53,496 nt of DNA. It comes from Hyphomicrobiales bacterium (lineage in GTDB: Bacteria; Pseudomonadota; Alphaproteobacteria; Rhizobiales; Beijerinckiaceae). The notes under the pieces are model-generated. The model was not told the origin of the DNA, ran no database searches, and saw nothing but the letters and a program-made list of their open reading frames with translations. Position 1 is the first letter of the stretch; each line of letters begins with the position of its first letter. Positions 23,557 through 31,783 of the stretch are shown here, piece by piece. Both the position numbers and the translations under genes were made by a program. Location: assembly GCA_947455725.1 (NCBI GenBank), contig CANGPL010000015.1, forward strand, positions 1 through 53,496, written 5' to 3'.

Positions 23557-24429
23557 TTAATTCCGTGCAATCAAACCTTTAGGCCGCGGCACCGGAATAT
23601 TGACCATCGGCACCACGGGAGCGCTTGGGGCAACAGGCGCGGCATCCGCCACCCGCATCATAGGTTGTCCCGTAAACCGCATCCAATCTTCTTCCGTACC
23701 AGCAAAGGCATTGCGGTCAACATTGCCTTTAATGCCTGGTACGCGACCCATATCGGTATATTGCCACATCATCCAGCGGCGGTCGCCATAGCGCTCCATC
23801 GGTTCCGCATTTACCGTGCGCACCCAAAGCGGATATTCATGCAATTCGCCAATAATCACATCGCGATAAAAATCGATGCTCGTATAAATCATCGGGCGTT
23901 TGCCATAGTGTTTTTCAACCGCTTGCAAAAACTGTTTCATATCGGCAAGCGCCTCGGCCTTTGGCACTTTCTTCGGGCATTTTTCGCTCGCCGCTCCATA
24001 CCATTCGACATCAAGTACGGGTGGTAGAGCATCGTGCTCAACGGGAACATTTTTGAAAAACCACTTGATCTGGTCTTTCACCGGGCGGCACCAATAATAA
24101 AAATGATAAGCACCGCGTGGCATCCCTGCATCACGCGCCGAAATCCAATGCAGCATGAAATTTTCATCGGCGTGATCGCCACCCTCTGTCGCCTTAATAT
24201 AGGCAAAACGGGTTCCAGCGGCCTTCGCCTCACGCCAATTCACTTGGCCTTGATAGCGCGACACATCAACGCCATGCACGGGATAGGATTGGGCAACGGG
24301 GATCATAGCAGCGGATGAGCCGGGCTTTGGTGCCCGCTCGGCATTGAACGTCGTACAGGCCGAAAGCGCGGTACCCACAAGACACAACGCCAAAAACCGC
24401 TTCACCACCCCTACCCTGTTCCACTGCAT
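23557..24429 (-). CDS. GH25-family lysozyme, predicted lipoprotein
   Basis: GH25 enzymes cut the MurNAc-GlcNAc bond of peptidoglycan. The 290-residue product has a lipoprotein signal with lipobox LSAC (Cys25), so it is probably anchored in the outer membrane facing the periplasm. The barrel domain runs from about 45 to 250: HGVDVSRYQGQVNW carries the catalytic Asp, FAYIKATEG the second strand, and PPVLDVEWYG the Asp-x-Glu active-site pair. Tyr-rich YIYTS-type strands follow (MIYTSIDFYRD). The C-terminal tail is Pro/Ala-rich. It converges on flagellin and lies 83 bp after mgtE. Confidence 0.9.
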   Translation of the reverse strand: MQWNRVGVVKRFLALCLVGTALSACTTFNAERAPKPGSSAAMIPVAQSYPVHGVDVSRYQGQVNWREAKAAGTRFAYIKATEGGDHADENFMLHWISARDAGMPRGAYHFYYWCRPVKDQIKWFFKNVPVEHDALPPVLDVEWYGAASEKCPKKVPKAEALADMKQFLQAVEKHYGKRPMIYTSIDFYRDVIIGELHEYPLWVRTVNAEPMERYGDRRWMMWQYTDMGRVPGIKGNVDRNAFAGTEEDWMRFTGQPMMRVADAAPVAPSAPVVPMVNIPVPRPKGLIARN

Positions 24430-24512
24430 CCGAATTTACCCACGCGCTATTGAACCATAATTGAGATGGCCGATAGCATGGAAATTTTTAATAAATCGGT
24501 AACAAACGCCTT

Positions 24513-25910
24513 CTAGCGCAAATGGAACCACAGCGTGGCAATCCCTAGAAACGAAAAGAAACCGATAACATCCGTAATGGTGGTCACAAAAACACCCGAA
24601 GATACCGCCGGATCCGTTCTAAACCGCTCCAAACCAAGCGGGATTAAAATGCCGCCCAAAGCGCCAGCAACAAGATTAACGGTCATAGCGAGCGCAATAA
24701 CAACCCCGATATTCCAATCGTGAAACCATAAGGTCGCAACAAGTCCGGTAATCAGTCCAAACGCCAAGCCGTTTAAAAGGCCTGCTGCCGTCTCACGAAA
24801 CGTGATGCGAAAGGCATTCGCGGGCCCCAACTCACGCGTCGCCAAAGCGCGCACGGCCACCGTCATGGTTTGCGTGGCCGCATTACCGCCTTGGCTTGCG
24901 ACAATCGGCGCCAACACGGCCAAAGCCACCATTTTGGACAATTCTTCTTCAAATAATCCCAAAACGGATGATGCCAAAAAAGCCGTCAATAAATTCACAA
25001 ACAGCCAACCAAAGCGATTACGCGTTGTGGAGAATACCGAGTCAGACAATTCTTCATCGGCCTTAACACCACCGAGCGCCTTGATCTCGTCATCGGCTTC
25101 TTCTTGCATGACGTCGACAATGTCATCAATCGTCACAACGCCCAGCAATCGCCCATCCTCATCAACGACGGGTGCCGACACGAGATTGTAACGCTGAAAC
25201 AAACGCGCCACATCGTCTTGCTCATCGTCAGCCCGCACCCGACGACGATCCGCATTCATCAAGCTTTCAATCGGTGCCGTACGCCTCGCGCGCACCAACC
25301 GATCAAGAAAAACATTGCCCAAAAGGTGATAGCCGGGATCAACCACAAACACTTCAAAGAAACTATCGGGCAGATCAGCGGCTTCCGCCAAATGGTCAAC
25401 CACCTGCCCTACCGTCCAAAAGGGCGGCACCGCAATTAATTGCGTCTGCATCAGGCGCGCGGCGGTGCCTTCTTTATAATCAAGGCTCTTTTGCAATTGC
25501 GCGCGATCAATCGCGGGCAGCGCGTCTAAAATCTCGTTCTGTTCGTCTTGATCGAGATCTTCGAGAATATAAACCGCGTCATCACTGTCGAGTTCACGCA
25601 TACCCTCGACAAGCGTTTCTGTATCAAGCTCTTCGAGAATATCCTCGCGTACGGAATCATCAACTTCCGTCAACGCCGCGAAGTCAAAACGCGATCCTAA
25701 AAGCTCAATCAGTTTGGGACGTGAGTCATGATCCAACGCCTCAAGCAAACTTGCTTGATCGGCCTCATGCAACCCTTCAACGAGCTCACCAAGGCCAGCC
25801 GCATCATCCTCCGCGATGGCGCGCTCGATCCGCGCAACGAAATTTGGATCGGGCGCAAAGGCTGCACCCGATCCAAGATCATCCATCGTATTCATGGGTT
25901 GCTCAGCCAT
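24513..25910 (-). CDS. mgtE: MgtE magnesium transporter
   Basis: MgtE is a magnesium-gated channel of the inner membrane. The 465-residue product has an acidic N domain (about residues 20-145) with LLEALDHDSRPKLIELLG, a CBS pair (about 150-275) ending VVTIDDIVDVMQEEADDE, a connecting helix and five membrane segments from about 310. The pore region shows the family motifs APIVASQGGNAATQTMT and TDPAVSSGVFVTTITDVIGF. The ATG at 25910 has AAGAGG upstream. It is 27 bp after the oxidoreductase gene on the same strand. Confidence 0.96.
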   Translation of the reverse strand: MAEQPMNTMDDLGSGAAFAPDPNFVARIERAIAEDDAAGLGELVEGLHEADQASLLEALDHDSRPKLIELLGSRFDFAALTEVDDSVREDILEELDTETLVEGMRELDSDDAVYILEDLDQDEQNEILDALPAIDRAQLQKSLDYKEGTAARLMQTQLIAVPPFWTVGQVVDHLAEAADLPDSFFEVFVVDPGYHLLGNVFLDRLVRARRTAPIESLMNADRRRVRADDEQDDVARLFQRYNLVSAPVVDEDGRLLGVVTIDDIVDVMQEEADDEIKALGGVKADEELSDSVFSTTRNRFGWLFVNLLTAFLASSVLGLFEEELSKMVALAVLAPIVASQGGNAATQTMTVAVRALATRELGPANAFRITFRETAAGLLNGLAFGLITGLVATLWFHDWNIGVVIALAMTVNLVAGALGGILIPLGLERFRTDPAVSSGVFVTTITDVIGFFSFLGIATLWFHLR

Positions 25911-25937
25911 CGCGGCCTCTTCTTGAAAGGATCAATA

Positions 25938-26930
25938 TTACGATTTCACCTTTTCCCATTTGCCGGATTTTTCCGAGCGGAGAAACGCATCCAATATTTC
26001 CATATTTTTGATCGCGTCGGCTACATCATAAGGAGCCTTAGTCTTTTTACGGATCGCACGGCCAAAATCTTCGGCCTGCAATTGATATTGATCGACCACC
26101 GGCATCTCGATGAGCTTAGGCTTTTTGCCCGTTACATTCACCGTAAACCGATTAGGATGATCCGGCGAAGCATTCACCGGCACTTCTACCTCAATCGTTC
26201 CAAACTCACCCATAATTACCGTTTTTTGATAGGGTGCGCCTTGGGTCGCGATAATAAACGACAAATGCCGCGCCTTACCAAAATCAGCAAGACCGCTCAT
26301 CAAACGGTCCGTCTTGAATTTCGGATCGCGATCAAACGTACCCGTTACCCGAAGCGGCTCGGCGCGATACAAATAGCGCGCGATGGTCACAGGATAACAT
26401 CCAATATCGAGCAATCCGCCGCCACCAATATCGGCCAGATTGCGCACATTTTTCGGATCCACCAAATGATAAGAAAACATCATATGGACGGATTGAACGC
26501 GACCAATCGTGCCTTTATCGATGAGTTTGCGGACCTCGATCCATTGCGGATTATGCCGCACCATAAACGCTTCTTGAATGAGCACATTCTTCGGCGCTTT
26601 GTGCAATTGCTTGGCTTCTTTCGCGGTAATCGCGATGGGCTTCTCGCACAACACATGTTTGCCAGCCTTCGCCGCCGCAAGCGTCAAAGGCACATGCAAA
26701 TGGTTGGGCAGAGGATTGTAAATCGCCTCAATCGTCGGATCAGCAAGAAGCTCCTCATAGGATCCATAGGCCTGAGGAATACCAAGCTTCTTGGCCCAGC
26801 TCGCTCCGCGCTTTTTATCCCGCGAGGCAATGGCAACAATGTCGATATCCTTGCTTTTCAACATGCCCGGAATAACTTTTGCGACACCAATATTGGCCGT
26901 CGACAAAATACCCCATTTAACCGCTTTCAT
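25938..26930 (-). CDS. Gfo/Idh/MocA-family NAD(P)-dependent oxidoreductase
   Basis: The 330-residue product has an N-terminal Rossmann fold: WGILSTANIGVAKVIPGM in place of the classic GxGxxG, then DIVAIASRDKKRG, and the family motif GKHVLCEKPIAITAKEA near residue 90 with the catalytic Lys of EKP. The C-terminal alpha/beta domain starts near 125 and includes GGGGLLDIGCYPV, with the conserved Asp. The substrate is probably a sugar or polyol derivative and cannot be fixed. The frame is open to 26990, but ATG 26930 has AAGGGG upstream and starts right at the Rossmann strand. Confidence 0.9.
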   Translation of the reverse strand: MKAVKWGILSTANIGVAKVIPGMLKSKDIDIVAIASRDKKRGASWAKKLGIPQAYGSYEELLADPTIEAIYNPLPNHLHVPLTLAAAKAGKHVLCEKPIAITAKEAKQLHKAPKNVLIQEAFMVRHNPQWIEVRKLIDKGTIGRVQSVHMMFSYHLVDPKNVRNLADIGGGGLLDIGCYPVTIARYLYRAEPLRVTGTFDRDPKFKTDRLMSGLADFGKARHLSFIIATQGAPYQKTVIMGEFGTIEVEVPVNASPDHPNRFTVNVTGKKPKLIEMPVVDQYQLQAEDFGRAIRKKTKAPYDVADAIKNMEILDAFLRSEKSGKWEKVKS

Positions 26931-27020
26931 TTCCAACCCCTTACGCAATGTGTTCCTGATTCCCACTGTTTCACAGGAATAGGAAACCACAAAGACAGAT
27001 TTATAAAGGAATGGAAAGCT

Positions 27021-28043
27021 TTACGCGCTCTCAGGCGTCTGAGAAGCAGCCGCGTCATTTGCCGGAGTTACCGGAGCCGTCGAATAACCATAGGCGGATA
27101 AAAGGTTAGAAACATCCGGAACGGGATCAGGCGTCGCAGAAGGAACAGGCGTAGAAGCATCAGGTGTTGATGCCGCCGTGCCACCCGCCGCAAGTCCCGC
27201 AAGCACTTCAGGAACGGTTACTTTACCGTCGCCATTTGAATCCCAAAACTTCATCAAATCAGCAGCACTCGTCGTATTCGTCGGATTGGCGTCAATTGCC
27301 GCCTGCAAATCCGCCTGATCAAAATAGCCTTTTCCAGCCGTGTCATATTGCGCAATAATGCCGGTCGCTTGCTTGATGAGATTAAATCCGTCGGTGAATT
27401 CCGGCTGCGACACACGGCCATCACCATTCGTGTCCCAAGCCTTCAACGTCTGCGATGAATCCGCCGAAGCCGATGTTCCATTGGCCGCCGCAATCTCAGA
27501 CGCATCGAGCGAGCCATCTTTATTGCTATCAAAATGAGTAAAAAGGACGGCGGGATCTTGCGCCGTAGGATCGACAGGCATTGTAGGTGTGGGCACTGGA
27601 TCAGGCGCCGGTGTCTCTGGGCCTGCACCCAGCCCCGTCATAAATTCAGCCCGCGAGAGCGTACCGGACTTGTCCGTATCCAAGCTCGAAAATACATTGG
27701 CCGCATGGACAACCGCAGCAGAACTCGTCTCTAAAAAGCGATCCGGCGCACCAAAATTTTCAGCCGCAATATTATAGCTGGTTTCCTGAATGGAATAAGT
27801 CGTCTCCGCAATACCAAAGGAATCCGTCTGCGGCCCACCCTTGGCGCTACCATTGCCCAGCATCGAATAGAGTTCGAGAAAATCGGCCTTTTGGATCTTG
27901 CCCGTATTATTGGGATCCAAAATCTTGAACAATTTATCAGCCGTCGCCGTCCGGCTTGCAGCCGTCAATGATGCGGGCGTCGTTAAAGGGGTCGCGTCAA
28001 CCATGCAGAAGGGGTCGCAGATCTCGGGTGTTAATGAGCCCAT
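27021..28043 (-). CDS. EF-hand protein with six calcium-binding loops
   Basis: The 340-residue product contains six canonical or near-canonical EF-hand loops at about residues 43-54, 122-133, 172-183, 204-215, 234-245 and 268-279. The best are DTDKSGTLSRAE, DSNKDGSLDASE, DTNGDGRVSQPE and DSNGDGKVTVPE. Loops 1 and 5 are weaker (DPNNTGKI, DTAGKGYF). Pro/Thr-rich linkers separate them. No signal peptide or membrane segment is evident. The start could also be ATG 28004. It is 57 bp after the pseudo-caspase gene on the same strand, so the two may form an operon. Its target is unknown. Confidence 0.85.
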   Translation of the reverse strand: MGSLTPEICDPFCMVDATPLTTPASLTAASRTATADKLFKILDPNNTGKIQKADFLELYSMLGNGSAKGGPQTDSFGIAETTYSIQETSYNIAAENFGAPDRFLETSSAAVVHAANVFSSLDTDKSGTLSRAEFMTGLGAGPETPAPDPVPTPTMPVDPTAQDPAVLFTHFDSNKDGSLDASEIAAANGTSASADSSQTLKAWDTNGDGRVSQPEFTDGFNLIKQATGIIAQYDTAGKGYFDQADLQAAIDANPTNTTSAADLMKFWDSNGDGKVTVPEVLAGLAAGGTAASTPDASTPVPSATPDPVPDVSNLLSAYGYSTAPVTPANDAAASQTPESA

Positions 28044-28100
28044 TGCAGCAAGATCCAGGCCAAACTACCACGAACAAAAGCAGCGTTATAATACGACCGA

Positions 28101-30434
28101 CTATGGACAGGCAGGCTCCCCGGGATGTCCGCAAGCAAGCGGCTTCTTAGGCTCTCTAACCCGAGGAGCAGGTGCGGCAGGAGCTGCAGGAACAGCCGGA
28201 GGAGCGACCAGCGGCGCTACCGTTTGTGGCGGTGGCGAAACAGGCGCAGACTGTACGGGTGCTGCCGGACGCGGCGCTTGCAGACGCGGCGCTTGCGGCC
28301 TTGGTGCTTGCACCTGCGGCGTTGCAGGCGCAGGGCTCGTAGGTGCCGTTGACGGCGTAGACGGGCTCGGTGTCGTCGTCGTGGCGGGCGCCTGCGGCAA
28401 AGGCAGCGGACGATTTCCGCCCCGCCTTGGGCGAGCCGCCGGTTGGGTCGGCGCGGGTGCTGTTAAGGCAGGCGCCCCCGAAGGCGCAGGCGCGACGGGC
28501 GCCGGGCTTGCCGCATTAGGTGCCAAAGGTGCCGTACCGCTCTTAGGCGTTGTAGGAACAACCGGCAAAACCTGAGAGGGCGCGGCCTTGCTCGGAGCCG
28601 CAATCGTCGGCGATGCATTGGGCGTAAGAGCCGGTTGCGGTGCTGAACCGGGCGTCGGAGTCACAACCGTCGGGAGCGCGGGTGATGGCTTAGTGACAAG
28701 CGGAGCCGCGCCAACCGGAGCTGCTCCTACAGGCGGGGTTACCGCTGGTACGCTTGGCGCTACAGGCACAGGTGCGGTCCCCGCTGGCAATCTTCGAGCA
28801 GCCGCTCGCGGTATTGCAACACCCAAAACCGGAGCCGCAGTCACAGGCGCAATAGCCCCACCCGTCGCAGGGGCGACCGGCGCTTGTCCGGCCACTGGTT
28901 GCCCTGTTGTCGCAGGCGCTGCTGGAGGAGCCGTAGGTGCAACCAAAGGCACCACAGCACCGGTCGGCGTCGTCACAACCGGAACATTTGTCGCTGGGTT
29001 CACAATAATCGTATTGTGGATATTAACCGCAACGGCACTCGGTGGCGGCGGCGCAATATAGCGCGGCTGCTCCACCCATTGCGGCACGGGATAATAATCA
29101 GGCGTTGGCAACATAAAGAGCGCGAAGGGCCTTGGCGGCGGTCGCATATCGTAAAAATACGATGGCCGACGCGACATAAACAGCAAGGAAAGAACCGGCG
29201 GAACAATCAAATCAAAAACGGGATCGCCGAAATAAACATAAGGTCGCCGATCGACATAGAACAATTCATCTGCAAAAGGCGGCGCAACATCATAAGGCAA
29301 TTCAGAAAAGCGCGATGGCGGATCATAAGGCGCATTATAGTAGGAGAGCCGTTGTTGCGCCTCATAAGCATGCGGGCCGTTTGGATAACGCCGGAGATAG
29401 GACCAATACGCGTCTGGCGTATCAACAACCGTGCTCTCTTGCCAGGTCGCCGCTTCTCTTCGTGCTGCAATGATCGCACGAACGCGTTTGGCTAAAGGAT
29501 CTTTGGGATAGGCCGAAAGAAATTCCTGATAGGCTTCCAACGTATCGCGCGCGAGCGCTGCATGATAGGCATCAGCAGCACTAAAATCATTGAGCGGCTT
29601 TAGTTTTAAATCAGCAAATCGATCAGCTTCTGTCGTCGGTGCATCAGCGGTTCTTTCGAGAAAGACAAATGGCGCTTCAATGCGTGATTGTTGCCATGGC
29701 AACTGCACGCCTTTCGTCAAATCGGCTACACGAAGGCGCGTGCGATCAAACACATCATTAAGCGACAGTCCGCCCACTTTGATCATTTCCGATAAAGCCG
29801 AGGCATAAGAGCCATAAGGGCCTGTCTCAACCGGACTAACCGTCCCCGGTGCCGCGTTAAAGGCGACAAGCGTTCCCGCATCGGGTTTGACGAGCGCAAG
29901 CCCACCCGACAGCGGATGCTTCGCCTCACCAAAATGATGAATTCGCGCGGCATCAAGCACAATGATGCGCGCTTTAATCGGTAGGGCCGCGAGCGATTTT
30001 GTAAAATCAGAAACTCTGACGCCTTCAATCGGCACATCGGCGTCGCGTGTCATACGGGCGTCGATGGGAACGAGGTAATTCTCACCTTCAAACTGAACGC
30101 CATATCCGGCAAAATAAACCATCGCGACCGTATCAGGCCCCGAAGCAGCGGCCTTATCGCTAAACTCACGCAAAGTTGCGCGTAAGGTCGCACCGTCAAG
30201 ATCGCGCGCACCGACCACATCAAAACCAGCCGCCTGCAAAGTCTGCGCAATCAAACCGGCATCATTTGCAGCCGTTGCAAGCGCGTCCGACGGATAAGCG
30301 CCATTGCCGATCACGACGGCAATTCGTTTTTCTTGGGTAGGCGTATCGGCAAAGGCACAAAGGGGAGCAAAGAGGCTCATCACCATCGCTACAAATACGG
30401 CCCGTTTCAGCGCTCTAAACGGTTCGACGGACAT
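28101..30434 (-). CDS. Secreted caspase-fold protein lacking the catalytic dyad (pseudo-orthocaspase)
   Basis: The product has 777 residues from ATG 30434 (GAGGG upstream); the frame is open to 30536. A signal peptide ends near CAFA (residue 29). Residues about 35-275 form a peptidase C14-like domain: RIAVVIGNGAYP, YFAGYGVQFEGENYLVPIDA and RIIVLDAARIHHF. The catalytic His of AGHG is Tyr111 (codon TAT) and the Cys of DACR is Ala163 (codon GCG), so protease activity is unlikely. A Tyr/Pro-rich middle follows, then a 300-residue Pro/Ala/Val tail with QAPRPQAPRLQAPR repeats. It probably acts as a scaffold or binding protein in the envelope. Confidence 0.85.
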   Translation of the reverse strand: MSVEPFRALKRAVFVAMVMSLFAPLCAFADTPTQEKRIAVVIGNGAYPSDALATAANDAGLIAQTLQAAGFDVVGARDLDGATLRATLREFSDKAAASGPDTVAMVYFAGYGVQFEGENYLVPIDARMTRDADVPIEGVRVSDFTKSLAALPIKARIIVLDAARIHHFGEAKHPLSGGLALVKPDAGTLVAFNAAPGTVSPVETGPYGSYASALSEMIKVGGLSLNDVFDRTRLRVADLTKGVQLPWQQSRIEAPFVFLERTADAPTTEADRFADLKLKPLNDFSAADAYHAALARDTLEAYQEFLSAYPKDPLAKRVRAIIAARREAATWQESTVVDTPDAYWSYLRRYPNGPHAYEAQQRLSYYNAPYDPPSRFSELPYDVAPPFADELFYVDRRPYVYFGDPVFDLIVPPVLSLLFMSRRPSYFYDMRPPPRPFALFMLPTPDYYPVPQWVEQPRYIAPPPPSAVAVNIHNTIIVNPATNVPVVTTPTGAVVPLVAPTAPPAAPATTGQPVAGQAPVAPATGGAIAPVTAAPVLGVAIPRAAARRLPAGTAPVPVAPSVPAVTPPVGAAPVGAAPLVTKPSPALPTVVTPTPGSAPQPALTPNASPTIAAPSKAAPSQVLPVVPTTPKSGTAPLAPNAASPAPVAPAPSGAPALTAPAPTQPAARPRRGGNRPLPLPQAPATTTTPSPSTPSTAPTSPAPATPQVQAPRPQAPRLQAPRPAAPVQSAPVSPPPQTVAPLVAPPAVPAAPAAPAPRVREPKKPLACGHPGEPACP

Positions 30435-30556
30435 GGCACCCTCACGCATCACACATCCATTCAACGGCACATCGACCAAATGGTTGCGTAAAGCCAAGCG
30501 AGCACACAGCCTGCGCGTAGTGTATTGAATAGACAATGAATGGGGAGAAAAAACCT

Positions 30557-30632
30557 TGGCGCGCCCTACGGGAATCGAACCCGTGTTTTCGCCGTGAAAG
30601 GGCGACGTCCTAGACCGCTAGACGAAGGGCGC
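30557..30632 (-). tRNA. tRNA-Glu (UUC)
   Basis: Read on the minus strand, the 5' acceptor arm GCGCCCT (30632-30626) pairs with AGGGCGC (30567-30561), followed by discriminator G and an encoded CCA. The anticodon stem-loop is CGCCC-TTTCACG-type with anticodon TTC. The T arm carries GGGTTCGAATCCC. The whole is 76 bases including CCA and folds as a normal cloverleaf. Confidence 0.96.
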
Positions 30633-30697
30633 AAAGCCAAGGTCGGGCGCTTATAGGCGAACAATCGCCACTCGACAAGCGTCTTCGGACGGGCGAT

Positions 30698-31783
30698 ATG
30701 GAAAAAAACCGTCCGTACAATGAATTATTTCAGACAAAGCTCGAAATTGAGTACCAAGCCACCATGCCTTCCTCGCCTGAAAAGCCTCAATTATCCACCG
30801 AAAGCGCCCCAAAACCTCACACAGCGCTCATCGAGCCATCTTTTGGCACGGGTGAAGATTTAGAGGGCTTAGCGGAGCCAGCAGGCGAGAATCACCCGAA
30901 TCTGCCGGGCCAAAACATTCCGATGGGCATCGCGCTCATGCTGTTGGCCATTTTGATGTATGTCGCCAATGATGTGATGGGCAAATGGCTCGTTTCCACC
31001 TATTCCGTCGGCCAAGTGCTGCTGATTAGAAGCATCGCGGGATTAACGCTCCTCTCACCCTCCTTCTATCGCGAAGGCTGGCGCACGATTCTCATGCCAC
31101 CCAATTGGCGGATGAATGCGCTAAGGGTTGTCATCACAACCGCCGAGGTCAGCTGTTTTTACTGGGCCGTGGCCTACATGCCGCTCGCCGATCTCGTCAC
31201 CATCTATATGGCAGCACCGATTTTCGTCACCGCCTTGGCTTGGGCCTTTTTGGGCGAGAAAATCGATGTGCCACGCGCCATTGCGGTTTTTGTCGGCTTT
31301 GGCGGCGTTGTCTTGGCCATGCGCCCCACAAGCGCCAGCTTTTCTTTACCCGCGCTCGTTGCCATTGCCGGTTGCATCGCGTTTTCGCTCATTATGATCA
31401 TCACGCGTCATTTGCGTGGCACCAAAGGCATCGTCTTGGTCGGTTGGCAGGCCGGTGGCGCCTTAATCTTCGGGCTTTTGACCGCGCCAACCCATTGGGT
31501 GCCGCCGACGCTTCGGGATTTCGCGCTTCTCGCCATGCTTGGCGTTGTCTCGACCATCGCCCATATCGCGGTCAACCGCTCGCTTAAATTGGCGCCCGCT
31601 TCCGTCGTGATGCCCTATCAATATTCGCAAATCATTTGGGCGGTTATTTTAGGCATCGTTATTTTCGGCGATTGGCCCGATATGGCAATCATCACAGGAT
31701 CCGCAGTGATTATCGCCGCAGGCCTTGTGATCTTTTTCCGCGAACAGGCGCAGGCCAATAAAGTCACAAGCGCTGAGGCATAG
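30698..31783 (+). CDS. EamA/DMT-family transporter
   Basis: The 361-residue product is an inner-membrane carrier with ten hydrophobic segments starting near residue 75 (GIALMLLAILMYVANDVMGKWL), arranged as two EamA repeats of about 140 residues. The second repeat holds ASVVMPYQYSQIIWAVILGIVIFGDWP, typical of the family. The first 70 residues are hydrophilic and may be cytoplasmic or partly non-coding. The start at 30698 has GGACGGG nearby; ATG 30764 is an alternative. The substrate is unknown. Its 3' end overlaps that of recJ by 20 bp. Confidence 0.85.
   Translation: MEKNRPYNELFQTKLEIEYQATMPSSPEKPQLSTESAPKPHTALIEPSFGTGEDLEGLAEPAGENHPNLPGQNIPMGIALMLLAILMYVANDVMGKWLVSTYSVGQVLLIRSIAGLTLLSPSFYREGWRTILMPPNWRMNALRVVITTAEVSCFYWAVAYMPLADLVTIYMAAPIFVTALAWAFLGEKIDVPRAIAVFVGFGGVVLAMRPTSASFSLPALVAIAGCIAFSLIMIITRHLRGTKGIVLVGWQAGGALIFGLLTAPTHWVPPTLRDFALLAMLGVVSTIAHIAVNRSLKLAPASVVMPYQYSQIIWAVILGIVIFGDWPDMAIITGSAVIIAAGLVIFFREQAQANKVTSAEA

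Noticed and set aside
25728..27101. A 457-codon plus-strand open frame across mgtE and the oxidoreductase
   Set aside because: It is antisense to two clear family members, rich in Arg/His/Ile, has no recognisable domain and no ribosome site; it is a shadow of their codon use.
28588..29061. Gly/Ala/Val-rich plus-strand open frames opposite the pseudo-caspase tail
   Set aside because: They mirror the Pro/Ala-rich repeats of the real gene on the minus strand.
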